Shown here one piece after another: positions 1 through 5,318 of a DNA stretch of 5,318 nucleotides. The stretch lies in NCBI GenBank assembly GCA_024645155.1, contig JAHEGF010000235.1, forward strand, positions 1-5,318, in the 5' to 3' direction. Made by a program: the position numbers and the translations under genes. Within the stretch, counting starts at the first letter, position 1. Every line of letters starts with the position of its first letter. The stretch comes from Phyllobacteriaceae bacterium (GTDB lineage: Bacteria; Pseudomonadota; Alphaproteobacteria; Rhizobiales; Rhizobiaceae). The notes below the pieces were generated by a model that worked only from the letters and a program-made list of their open reading frames with translations, made no database searches and was not told where the DNA came from.

Positions 1-326
1 CTATGGGCGGCGGAAAAAGCAGTCCTTGTCCGAAATCAATTGTTAACATTGCAAGTAAAATACCGGAGACAGGGAAACGACGCCGTGATTTCAGTAGGCG
101 GCTCGTTCTTCGCAAATTGCGATTCCGGCCGCTCGCAATCCCCCAATTTCCCAATCATATCTGAACGTTAGGGCATTCCCGGCATTGCAAATTGAAGGGC
201 AGTCTCGGTTACGGGGATGCCATTCATTCAACTTTTAAGAAAATCGGAGGGAACTGCGAAATCTGAAATAAATTCGCACCCGCTATGATGCACCAAACAA
301 CTCGGGCGGCATAGAAAGTTACCAAC
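1..326. other. Leader region without a convincing gene
   Basis: No supported gene is seen here. Short frames run in from the left edge: a + frame open to a TAG at 169-171, another + frame stopping with TAA at 43-45, and a - frame with an ATG at 47-49 reading off the edge. None has a clear ribosome binding site or recognisable product, so a partial upstream gene can be neither shown nor excluded. The region contains the 11-base palindrome CGCAAATTGCG (111-121), a second GCAAATTG word (187-194) and a TATGAT hexamer at 284-289 that could be a -10 element. No good -35 hexamer sits 16-18 bases upstream of TATGAT. The promoter of the following TadG-like gene probably lies here, but it cannot be placed with confidence. 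Confidence 0.5.
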
Positions 327-1664
327 ATGACGGACCAACTTCTCGGACAGAAAACGGCACAAAACCGAGCACGCGTTCTGACAAAACGCTTTGCTTCAGA
401 CCGTTCCGGAAATTTTACCATAATGTTTACGGTGGCCGTTGTGGCGCTTGTTCTTGCTGGTGGGTTGGCCATTGATTTCTCGCGTGCCGTGACTAGCCAG
501 TCGACTTCGCGCAATGCACTCGATGCGGCAATCCTTGCGACCGCACGGGAACTTGCCAACGGCGCCATCGAACCCAATGAAGCACAGGCCTTTCTTGTAA
601 ACTATCTTGAAGGAATTTTGGCGACTTCGCTTGGTTCCGGCAGCGATTTCCAATTGGCGAATTTCTCGCTGGATAACGGCACCGAAACGATCACCGCTTC
701 TCTAACTCACAACCTGCCGATGACCCTCATGGCGGTTGGAGGTGTGAAAAGCAAGAAATTTACAGCCGAATCGGCGGCATCCTATGGCTTGGAAAAGACC
801 GAAATCACCATGACATTTGATGTGACCGGCTCAATGCGGGGCTCGAAGATTGCAGACCTCAAACGGGCGGCATCCAACGGTATAAGCGAACTGCTGACCG
901 GGAATGCCGTAACGACCGGAAATCTCAGGATCAGCATCGTCCCCTATGCCGAAGGCGTGAACTCCGGGCCGCTTTATCAAACGGTTTTTGTCGAGTCAGA
1001 AGGGACCAGTGGCCCGCCACCGAAAGATACCGACCCGATCGATGTGTCCGCGGCAACGGATAAATGCGCCACAGAGCGCAAAGGTCCCGCACAATATACG
1101 GATGACAGCCCGCGCGTTGGAAAGATTAACCGCGATTTCCGCCTCAATACTTGCCCGGCTTCTCCGCTGATCCCGCTCACCAGCAACAAGGCGCTGTTGC
1201 TGAATGCCATCGATGACATGACCGTTGGCGGCGGAACTGCGGGACATATCGGCATTCAGTGGGCCTGGTACCTGATATCACCGAAATGGGCGGATTATGT
1301 ACCGGCCGGTTCAGCCGCAGCCGAATATACTTCTACCGCCCGCAAATACGCGATCATAATGACCGATGGCGAATTCAATATTGCCTACGCGGATCTGGGT
1401 AACAATGAGACCCCGAGGGGCCAGGCCCGGAAATCAATGGCCAAAGCCAAGAAGCTGTGCGCAAACATGAAGCAAAAAGGGATAGAAATATTCACCATCG
1501 GATTTGCGCTCACCCAGAATGATGCAAGGGAAACGATGCGCGACTGTGCTTCACCGGATACCGATCAAATGACCTATTATTACGAGGCCAGCGGTGGCCT
1601 TGAACTGAAAAAGGTCTATGAGGATATCGCCACCAGGATCAAGCAGCTGCGCCTGGTTCGATAG
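327..1664 (+). CDS. TadE/TadG-like pilus-assembly protein with VWA domain
   Basis: Membrane-anchored protein of the Flp/Tad pilus-assembly TadG type, 445 residues. After a basic cytoplasmic start (about residues 1-27), the motif RSGNFTIMFTVAVV opens one hydrophobic segment (about 30-50), followed by AIDFSRAVTSQSTSRNALDAA. This is the typical TadE/TadG N-terminal signature, and it places the rest of the protein in the periplasm. A von Willebrand factor A domain occupies about 158-440. Its metal-binding (MIDAS) residues are D165, T167 and S169 (DVTGS), T304 in GGGTAGHIG and D347 in MTDGEFN. A long insertion (about 207-300) separates the first and second MIDAS parts, as in other alphaproteobacterial TadG proteins. 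Four cysteines (247, 276, 378, 407) lie in the predicted periplasmic part and may pair. The C-terminal CASPD...YYYEASGG...LRL stretch is also family-typical. The ATG at 327 has only a weak AGAAAG upstream (313-318), but starting there keeps the whole anchor. In Tad systems TadG is a minor pilin-like or envelope component. Here no other tad/flp gene is nearby, so participation in a pilus is inference. Confidence 0.9.
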   Translation: MTDQLLGQKTAQNRARVLTKRFASDRSGNFTIMFTVAVVALVLAGGLAIDFSRAVTSQSTSRNALDAAILATARELANGAIEPNEAQAFLVNYLEGILATSLGSGSDFQLANFSLDNGTETITASLTHNLPMTLMAVGGVKSKKFTAESAASYGLEKTEITMTFDVTGSMRGSKIADLKRAASNGISELLTGNAVTTGNLRISIVPYAEGVNSGPLYQTVFVESEGTSGPPPKDTDPIDVSAATDKCATERKGPAQYTDDSPRVGKINRDFRLNTCPASPLIPLTSNKALLLNAIDDMTVGGGTAGHIGIQWAWYLISPKWADYVPAGSAAAEYTSTARKYAIIMTDGEFNIAYADLGNNETPRGQARKSMAKAKKLCANMKQKGIEIFTIGFALTQNDARETMRDCASPDTDQMTYYYEASGGLELKKVYEDIATRIKQLRLVR

Positions 1665-1706
1665 ATCCTGCACGGCAATTGAAGCTCCCCGCAAGATCGG
1701 GAAAGG

Positions 1707-1733
1707 GTGCGGACCGGCCTACGCGGTCCGTAC
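1707..1733 (+). terminator. Hairpin downstream of the TadG-like gene, possible terminator
   Basis: CGGACCG (1710-1716) and CGGTCCG (1724-1730) form a perfect 7-pair stem around a 7-base loop. It extends to about 10 pairs through 1707-1709 and 1731-1733, with one G-U. It starts 43 bases after the TadG-like stop codon, a suitable place for a transcript end. No T-run follows (AGCGTCCAGATG), so it is not a classical intrinsic terminator. It could instead protect a 3' end or work with Rho. Confidence 0.35.
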
Positions 1734-1793
1734 AGCGTCCAGATGATATCGCTGACGACCTGACCCTAAGCTTTCCCTGAAACGCCACTGCTT

Positions 1794-1831
1794 CCCTCGT
1801 GGAGATTTGCAGCCTCGCAAATAATAGAGGG
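1794..1831. repeat. Two-tier inverted repeat in the convergent gap
   Basis: Inner arms ATTTGC (1805-1810) and GCAAAT (1817-1822) are perfect complements around a 6-base loop. Outer arms CCCTC (1794-1798) and GAGGG (1827-1831) pair across an internal loop of 6 and 4 bases. Together they give an 11-pair, two-tier hairpin that can form on either strand. No T-tract of useful length follows on either strand. It may be an RNA structure, or the inner arms may be a protein-binding palindrome, since the same hexamer pair recurs in opposite order at 4457-4473. Function is not shown. Confidence 0.3.
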
Positions 1832-1935
1832 TAAGTACCAGCGATTATCCTGGATGTCCAAGCCTGAACCCGGTCTGTCCGCCACGGTATGCCGGCGGTG
1901 GCAACGAAGCGCCTCGCCTGTTCTCACGAAATTAC

Positions 1936-1967
1936 AAGCTGCTGGCAGCAACCGCTACCGGCAGCTT
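1936..1967 (-). terminator. Hairpin downstream of the receiver gene, possible terminator
   Basis: AAGCTGCTGG (1936-1945) pairs with CCGGCAGCTT (1958-1967), ten pairs including one G-U on the + strand, around a 12-base loop. Read on the - strand, the stem is followed by the moderately T-rich GTAATTTCG, which gives a weak resemblance to an intrinsic terminator for the kinase-receiver operon. It lies about 130 bases beyond the receiver stop codon. The tail is not a clean T-run, so confidence is low. Confidence 0.35.
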
Positions 1968-1988
1968 ACCCGGCGCCTGGCTGACTAA

Positions 1989-2010
1989 TATTCAATTGCA
2001 ATGGTGAATA
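1989..2010. repeat. TATTCA-N10-TGAATA inverted repeat enclosing ATTGCAAT
   Basis: Arms TATTCA (1989-1994) and TGAATA (2005-2010) are perfect complements separated by ten bases, and the spacer begins with the 8-base palindrome ATTGCAAT (1995-2002). The layout resembles a dyad binding site more than a stable RNA hairpin, because the arms are short and AT-rich. It lies between two convergent genes, where an operator for either would be unexpected. A chance origin cannot be excluded. Confidence 0.25.
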
Positions 2011-2078
2011 GCGTCCAACGGAATCGTCGCATGGTCCAAGGGTGCGGGTAGATCAAATCTTGAAACTCACAATGTCCC

Positions 2079-2102
2079 GTGTAGCGGTACCGGCCGCTAC
2101 GC
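2079..2102 (-). terminator. Hairpin overlapping the receiver stop codon
   Basis: GTAGCGG (2081-2087) and CCGCTAC (2094-2100) are perfect complements around a 6-base loop, extendable by one or two pairs at the base. The - strand stop codon of the receiver gene (TAG, 2099-2097) lies inside the upstream arm, so the stem begins at the very end of the coding region. No T-run follows on the - strand (ACACGGGACATTG), so classical intrinsic termination is not supported. The hairpin could stabilise the mRNA 3' end or form part of an extended termination zone. Confidence 0.35.
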
Positions 2103-2459
2103 CATGCACATTTCCATTTTTGAAAGCAGGCGCGGCAGATCCACTGGTTTGGTTTCAAACTCAGAACAACCGGCTTCAAAGCTTTTTTGCCGGTCTGATT
2201 CAAATGCGCTCGCCGTGAGCGCGAGGATCGGAATATCCTTTGTCTTCGGATTTGCCTTGATGCACCGTGTCGCTTCCCAGCCGTCCATCTCGCCGAGGCC
2301 AATATCCATCAAAATGATATCCGGTTGGATTTTCAGCGCGGCAGCGATACCGTCGGGACCATCTTCGGCAAAACGAATATTGTACCCGCGACGTTCAAGT
2401 CTCCGGCCGAGAACGTCCCGGTTGATTGGATTGTCTTCAACGATCAGGACTAAGGTCAT
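2097..2459 (-). CDS. Single-domain response regulator, DivK/CheY-like receiver
   Basis: A 120-residue stand-alone receiver domain with no DNA-binding or enzymatic output. The acidic pair is E8-D9 (LIVEDNPINRD), the phosphoacceptor aspartate D52 (IILMDIGLGEMDGWE), the switch threonine T82 (ALTASAF) and the conserved lysine K104 (ETKPVD). The EDNPINRDVL start and the GCSEFETKPVDLPRLL end resemble DivK and the receivers paired with hybrid kinases, not CheY of chemotaxis operons. The ATG overlaps the kinase stop codon (ATGA, 2459-2456). It is preceded by AAGGAG (2475-2470), ten bases upstream and inside the kinase 3' end, which fixes this start and suggests translational coupling. The likely role is to accept phosphate from the upstream kinase, directly or through an unlinked HPt protein, and to act by protein-protein contact or as a phosphate sink. 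The cognate pairing and downstream partner are inference; a true DivK orthologue is not claimed. Confidence 0.93.
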   Translation of the reverse strand: MTLVLIVEDNPINRDVLGRRLERRGYNIRFAEDGPDGIAAALKIQPDIILMDIGLGEMDGWEATRCIKANPKTKDIPILALTASAFESDRQKSFEAGCSEFETKPVDLPRLLSKMEMCMA

Positions 2460-4366
2460 GATGCCAGTGCTCCTTTTTCATCCGCCGCAATTTCGCCGGA
2501 AGAAGAATTGCTGCCCGTAAAGTCCCGCGCACGCTTGAGCGCACGTCTCAGTTTTGTTGAGTCGATGGGTTTCGTGATCGCGCCAACCGCGCCATTTTCT
2601 TTTGCCGATTGGTGCTCATCGAGATTGCTCGTCATGATAACCGGAATGCCGCTGGTTGCCGGATCCGACCTCAAGGCGGAAAGCAGATCCCAACCGTTCA
2701 GGCCAGGCATGACGATATCCAGCAAAATGACAGAGGGTTTGACCGACCGCGCGATGTGAACGACGGATTCCGGCGCATCTGTGGAGATCGGTGAATAGCC
2801 TTCCTTGCGCAACAATCGTTCTGCCAGTTCAAGGAACTCTCGGTCGTCATCGACAAGCAAAACGCGCTCACCTGCCCTGGCTCCGATAGGGGGTTCAGCA
2901 ATCCCGGCAAAACCAGTGCCACGGTCCTGGTTATCGGCGATCGTCTGTTTGAGTATTGCCTCGTTATCGTCTTCGGCGCCTATGATCTGCCCGCTCGACT
3001 TAACGGGAAGCTTGATTGTGAAGCGCGAACCTTCACCCAGTTCGCTCTCAAGGGTCAGGTCACCGCCCATCAAGCGGCACAAGTTGCGGCTCAGGGAAAG
3101 TCCGAGGCCGGTTCCGCCGAATTTGGAAGCCACGGTTGCGTTAGCCTGGGCAAAATTCGCGAACAGCTGGTCCTGCTGTTCCTTGCTGATGCCGATACCC
3201 GTATCGCTGACCGAGAAGTTTATCCAGTCTTCACCGTCGCACACTTCCCGTCTGATTGCGAAAGTGATCTGGCCATTCTGGGTAAACTTGGAGGCATTGC
3301 TGATAAGGTTGAAGATCGCCTGGCGAAGCTTGGTGGCGTCCGCTTCAATATGCCCAAGGTCGTCGTCGCGTTCGACTACGAAACTGTTTGTGTTCTTTGC
3401 CGCAATCAACCGGCTGGTCGATTCGATTTCGTCGACGATGGAATCCAGCTTGATGGATTCGACATGCAGTTCGACTTTGCCGGCTTCTATCTTCGAAATG
3501 TCGAGAATGTCATTGACCATGGCAAGCAGGTGTTTTCCCGCCGCACTGATCTTTTGAAGATCGGCGATCTGAGACCCGTTTCCATCGATTTCCGCGTCTT
3601 CCAGTAGGATTTCCGAATATCCCAACACTGCATTGAGTGGTGTCCGCAATTCATGGCTCATCTTGGCCAGGAACTCGGATTTCGCACCGTTCGCACGCTC
3701 CGCATCGTCCTTGGCGACGGTCAGCATGGCCATCGTATCCCGGTGCCGGTCAATTTCCTTGAGCAGTTCGGATTGGGAATCGACGACGCTCGAATAGTAG
3801 CTTGCCATTACAAATACGTATGTCGATGCACAAAATGCCGAGATGACCCCGATACCAACCACACCTTCAATCGGGATATGATCCGGAAACGCACCGTTGT
3901 TGCGGTAAATGAAATAGAAACCGGCCAGTCCGACGGTCATCTGGGCGAATATCGCGATACGGGTGATTGGCCCGGAACCGAGATAGTAAAAACCGAGGAG
4001 CGGTACAATCAGCAGCCACATCAGGAATGGAGAACTTGCGCCGCCATACTGGTACGAGCCCCAGAGAATTGCGAAATTGAGGTTGGCAACCGACAGCAGG
4101 GCTAACTGCATGTAGTATTTTTCGAAAATCTTGACCGCAAACGGGAACAGCCAGAATGCGGTTATGGAACCGGCCAGGATATGGACATGGGGCCACGGTT
4201 GCGGATCGTTCAGCAGCAGGAACAGCGTAATCGGATGACCCAAAAACGGTCCACACAAATGACTGATCAAAAACATGCGCACGCGTTTGTTTGCGTGCAG
4301 ATCATTTCGAATACCGCTTGGCGTAAACCACTCAACAAGCGCGTTGAGGTACTTCATCATAAACAT
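2456..4366 (-). CDS. Membrane hybrid sensor histidine kinase with C-terminal receiver
   Basis: Hybrid histidine kinase of 636 residues from the chosen start. Six hydrophobic segments (about 30-53, 61-82, 86-104, 111-130, 133-154, 167-190) form an N-terminal membrane sensor with only short loops and no PAS domain. A helical, probably coiled-coil linker (about 194-229) leads to HisKA with phosphoacceptor H238 in SHELRTP. HATPase_c (about 340-455) shows the N-box asparagines 353 and 357, DTGIGI (388-393) and GGTGLGL (417-423). After a linker comes a receiver (about 500-615) with D506-D507, phosphoacceptor D550 (LLDIVMPG), T579 and K599, then an acidic tail. All catalytic residues are present, so it should be active in autophosphorylation and phosphotransfer at the inner membrane. 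It is followed by a stand-alone receiver with an ATGA overlap. The ATG at 4366 has GGGA eight bases upstream. An in-frame TTG at 4417 has no clear ribosome binding site and would add 17 residues. ATGs at 4360 and 4357 are also possible. The stimulus is unknown. Confidence 0.93.
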   Translation of the reverse strand: MFMMKYLNALVEWFTPSGIRNDLHANKRVRMFLISHLCGPFLGHPITLFLLLNDPQPWPHVHILAGSITAFWLFPFAVKIFEKYYMQLALLSVANLNFAILWGSYQYGGASSPFLMWLLIVPLLGFYYLGSGPITRIAIFAQMTVGLAGFYFIYRNNGAFPDHIPIEGVVGIGVISAFCASTYVFVMASYYSSVVDSQSELLKEIDRHRDTMAMLTVAKDDAERANGAKSEFLAKMSHELRTPLNAVLGYSEILLEDAEIDGNGSQIADLQKISAAGKHLLAMVNDILDISKIEAGKVELHVESIKLDSIVDEIESTSRLIAAKNTNSFVVERDDDLGHIEADATKLRQAIFNLISNASKFTQNGQITFAIRREVCDGEDWINFSVSDTGIGISKEQQDQLFANFAQANATVASKFGGTGLGLSLSRNLCRLMGGDLTLESELGEGSRFTIKLPVKSSGQIIGAEDDNEAILKQTIADNQDRGTGFAGIAEPPIGARAGERVLLVDDDREFLELAERLLRKEGYSPISTDAPESVVHIARSVKPSVILLDIVMPGLNGWDLLSALRSDPATSGIPVIMTSNLDEHQSAKENGAVGAITKPIDSTKLRRALKRARDFTGSNSSSGEIAADEKGALAS

Positions 4367-4409
4367 GAACTGTGTCCCGCTGGTTTCTGAGCCAAGAATA
4401 CCGCCAAGG

Positions 4410-4419
4410 AATTGCAATT
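4410..4419. promoter_or_regulatory. AATTGCAATT palindrome upstream of the kinase
   Basis: A perfect 10-base palindrome, AATTGCAATT, about 43 bases upstream of the preferred kinase start and overlapping the alternative TTG start codon (4417-4415). If the ATG at 4366 is correct, it lies in the 5' leader or promoter of the kinase gene, where it could be a binding site. Related ATTGCAAT occurs at 1995-2002. No regulator can be named. Confidence 0.25.
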
Positions 4420-4456
4420 TGGTAAATCGGAAACTCGCCTGATGCTTTCCAGCACT

Positions 4457-4473
4457 GCAAATTGGCGATTTGC
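4457..4473. promoter_or_regulatory. GCAAAT-N5-ATTTGC dyad in the divergent intergenic region
   Basis: GCAAATTGGCGATTTGC is a perfect inverted repeat with 6-base arms and a 5-base spacer. It lies between the divergent kinase gene (start 4366) and the 4551 gene, about 91 and 78 bases from the two start codons. That is a normal position for an operator serving one or both promoters. A second small dyad, GCCTA-N6-TAGGC (4472-4487), follows directly and contains TACAAT (4475-4480), a fair -10 hexamer for the + strand gene. No matching -35 is seen at the usual spacing. The first 14 bases closely match a GCAAATTGCGATT stretch (112-124) upstream of the TadG-like gene. The regulator is unknown. Confidence 0.3.
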
Positions 4474-4550
4474 CTACAATTTTAGGCGTCGCCTTCAGTC
4501 AAGTTTCATTGCTCCTGCGTAACCTCGAATCCGGAACAGGCGGGGGTGAT

Positions 4551-5294
4551 ATGGGTGTACTGAAACGAAGTGGTGGCTTTCCAGGGCATCATGTACGGAC
4601 GATGGTCACCCGCAGGCCACGCGGCGAGGCGGCCGAACCCGTTGCCGCCATCAGTTTCCACGCATCGGCGAATTCGGCGGCCAGTGTCCGCGATCTGGGC
4701 ATGTCCGTTTTCCAGTTCGTGAACGCAGCCTTTGACGGACCCGCAGGTGTGCATGCACCAACCCTGATCACATCGCTGGCGGTACTTGCAGGTTACGGAA
4801 CCAAGAAGGCTGTCGAACTGGACATAGCCAACGGCACCTGCGTCGATGATTTCAGGCGATATCCGATCGGTAGTAACCGCTATCTGGTTCTGTCCGACAA
4901 TGTCAGTAACCGTCTCATGGATATGAACAATTCCGGTGTCATGCCGGCAATTCTCGGGGCCGCAATGCGTGCCGGCCTGCAAAGGCTTCCCAATGTAAGT
5001 GTACTGGCGAGCCAGATTCTCCTGGATGCGGACGCCGGTGTCTATTCGGAATACCTTTGCGAAAAACGGATTGCACCACGAATGGGGCCCGAGGCCATGG
5101 CTGCGATGCTGTGGCCCGACATGAAGAGTTTCACAGGTAATGATGGCACGACAGGTCATCTACTACCGGGCGCGGCCGCGCAGGCAGCAGCTCACGCTGT
5201 TTCGATCTATCGGAACACCATTTGCCTGGAGACCAGTATCGCGCTGGCGATCAGGACAGCACTGGTGATGTCGAAATCTGATACGACATTCTAG
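4551..5294 (+). CDS. Protein of unknown function, 247 residues
   Basis: I do not recognise this protein. From the ATG at 4551 it has a basic N-terminus rich in Arg and Lys (residues 1-25), no signal peptide and no clear membrane helix. The remainder is a mixed alpha/beta-looking, soluble composition rich in Ala, Met and Asn. Visible blocks include VHAPTLITSLAVLAGYGTKK (68-87), RYPIGSNRYLVLSDNVSN (103-120), GVMPAILGAAMRAGLQRLPN (129-148) and an Ala-rich stretch around 205-215. It has three cysteines (97, 170, 225) and no metal-binding or nucleotide-binding motif that I can identify. The ATG is directly preceded by GGGGGTGAT (4542-4550), close to the anti-Shine-Dalgarno complement. An in-frame TTG at 4470 would add 27 residues but would run through the likely promoter and dyad region. 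The opposite-strand frame (4506-5159) has an implausible composition rich in His, Cys and Trp, so the + strand is preferred. The gene is transcribed divergently from the kinase, which might indicate shared control but does not reveal function. Confidence 0.75.
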   Translation: MGVLKRSGGFPGHHVRTMVTRRPRGEAAEPVAAISFHASANSAASVRDLGMSVFQFVNAAFDGPAGVHAPTLITSLAVLAGYGTKKAVELDIANGTCVDDFRRYPIGSNRYLVLSDNVSNRLMDMNNSGVMPAILGAAMRAGLQRLPNVSVLASQILLDADAGVYSEYLCEKRIAPRMGPEAMAAMLWPDMKSFTGNDGTTGHLLPGAAAQAAAHAVSIYRNTICLETSIALAIRTALVMSKSDTTF

Positions 5295-5318
5295 CTGTCA
5301 ATGACGGATCGTGGCGTG
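5295..5318. other. Right edge, no assignable feature
   Basis: The last 24 bases hold the short palindrome GTCAATGAC and an ATG at 5301 that opens a + frame (MTDRGV) running off the edge. No ribosome binding site precedes that ATG, so a following gene cannot be claimed. Confidence 0.3.

Larger units (their letters stand above)
1665..2096. other. Convergent non-coding gap with several inverted repeats
   Basis: This 432-base stretch lies between the ends of two convergent transcription units. No frame in it has a credible start, ribosome binding site and protein-like composition; the longest (1766-1951, - strand, 61 codons) looks like chance. No tRNA-like sequence is seen. What it does contain is a series of inverted repeats: 1707-1733, 1794-1831 (two-tier), 1936-1967, 1989-2010 and 2079-2102. 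They are listed separately where they can be read as structures. The simplest reading is a shared termination zone, although none has a strong U-tract. An unannotated small RNA is possible but unsupported. Confidence 0.6.

Noticed and set aside
1..171. Partial gene entering from the left edge
   Set aside because: Three short frames cross or approach the edge on both strands, but none shows a family motif or a start signal, so no one of them can be preferred.
261..289. Sigma70-type promoter with TATGAT at 284-289 upstream of the TadG-like gene
   Set aside because: The -10 is fair, but the expected -35 position (ATCTGA at 261-266) does not match the consensus, so it is mentioned only in the region note.
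1766..1951. 61-codon - strand frame in the convergent gap
   Set aside because: No ribosome binding site, no recognisable motif, and it runs through two of the inverted repeats; it is likely chance.
2805..3557. 250-codon + strand frame opposite the kinase gene
   Set aside because: It is the antisense shadow of a kinase with all catalytic motifs intact. Its translation is Ser/Arg/Pro-rich low-complexity sequence with no recognisable domain.
3653..4105. 150-codon + strand frame opposite the kinase membrane region
   Set aside because: It lies wholly antisense to the HisKA and membrane part of the kinase; no independent start signal or domain is seen.
4506..5159. 217-codon - strand frame opposite the unknown gene
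   Set aside because: Composition is rich in His, Cys and Trp with no coherent motif. The + strand frame is longer, has a ribosome binding site and a normal protein composition.
5301..5318. Start of a following + strand gene at ATG 5301
   Set aside because: Only six codons are visible and no ribosome binding site precedes them.
1..5318. Defence system, mobile element, CRISPR array or tRNA
   Set aside because: No transposase, integrase, nuclease, toxin-antitoxin pair, spaced direct repeats or tRNA-like sequence was found on reading both strands.

Overview
The window looks like chromosomal DNA from an alphaproteobacterium. This is inferred from gene content and protein style: a TadG-type protein with a C-terminal von Willebrand A (VWA) domain, a multi-pass hybrid histidine kinase with an SHELRTPLNAVLGYSE-type H-box, and a DivK-like single-domain receiver ending in a GC-E-TKPVDLPRLL motif. 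The genus cannot be fixed from the sequence alone. No rRNA, tRNA, CRISPR array, insertion sequence or integrase is visible.

Layout from left to right. Bases 1-326 are mostly non-coding leader with no convincing gene. A 445-residue TadE/TadG-like, membrane-anchored VWA protein follows on the + strand (327-1664). Bases 1665-2096 are a non-coding convergent gap containing several inverted repeats, some of which may act as terminators or transcript ends. On the - strand lies a two-gene signalling operon: a membrane hybrid histidine kinase (2456-4366, possibly starting as far upstream as 4417), then a 120-residue stand-alone receiver (2097-2459). The two overlap by four bases (ATGA). A divergent intergenic region (about 4367-4550) carries palindromes built on ATTGC/GCAAAT words. 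It separates the kinase from an unrecognised 247-residue + strand protein (4551-5294). The last 24 bases hold nothing that can be assigned.

How the genes may work together. The kinase and receiver very probably form one signalling unit: adjacent, same strand, start-stop overlap, and a good ribosome binding site for the receiver inside the end of the kinase gene. The kinase has six predicted membrane segments with no PAS domain and no large periplasmic domain. It then has HisKA, HATPase_c and its own C-terminal receiver. Neither gene encodes an HPt domain or a DNA-binding output, so the pathway must connect to components outside the window. The TadG-like protein is an orphan here, with no other tad/flp genes. 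The divergent gene has no recognisable family; its only link to the kinase is the shared intergenic region.

The proteins for which a family is recognisable are ordinary members of it. The less explained items are the unknown 247-residue protein, the uncharacterised six-helix sensor region, and the recurrent GCAAAT/ATTGCAAT inverted repeats concentrated in the non-coding stretches.
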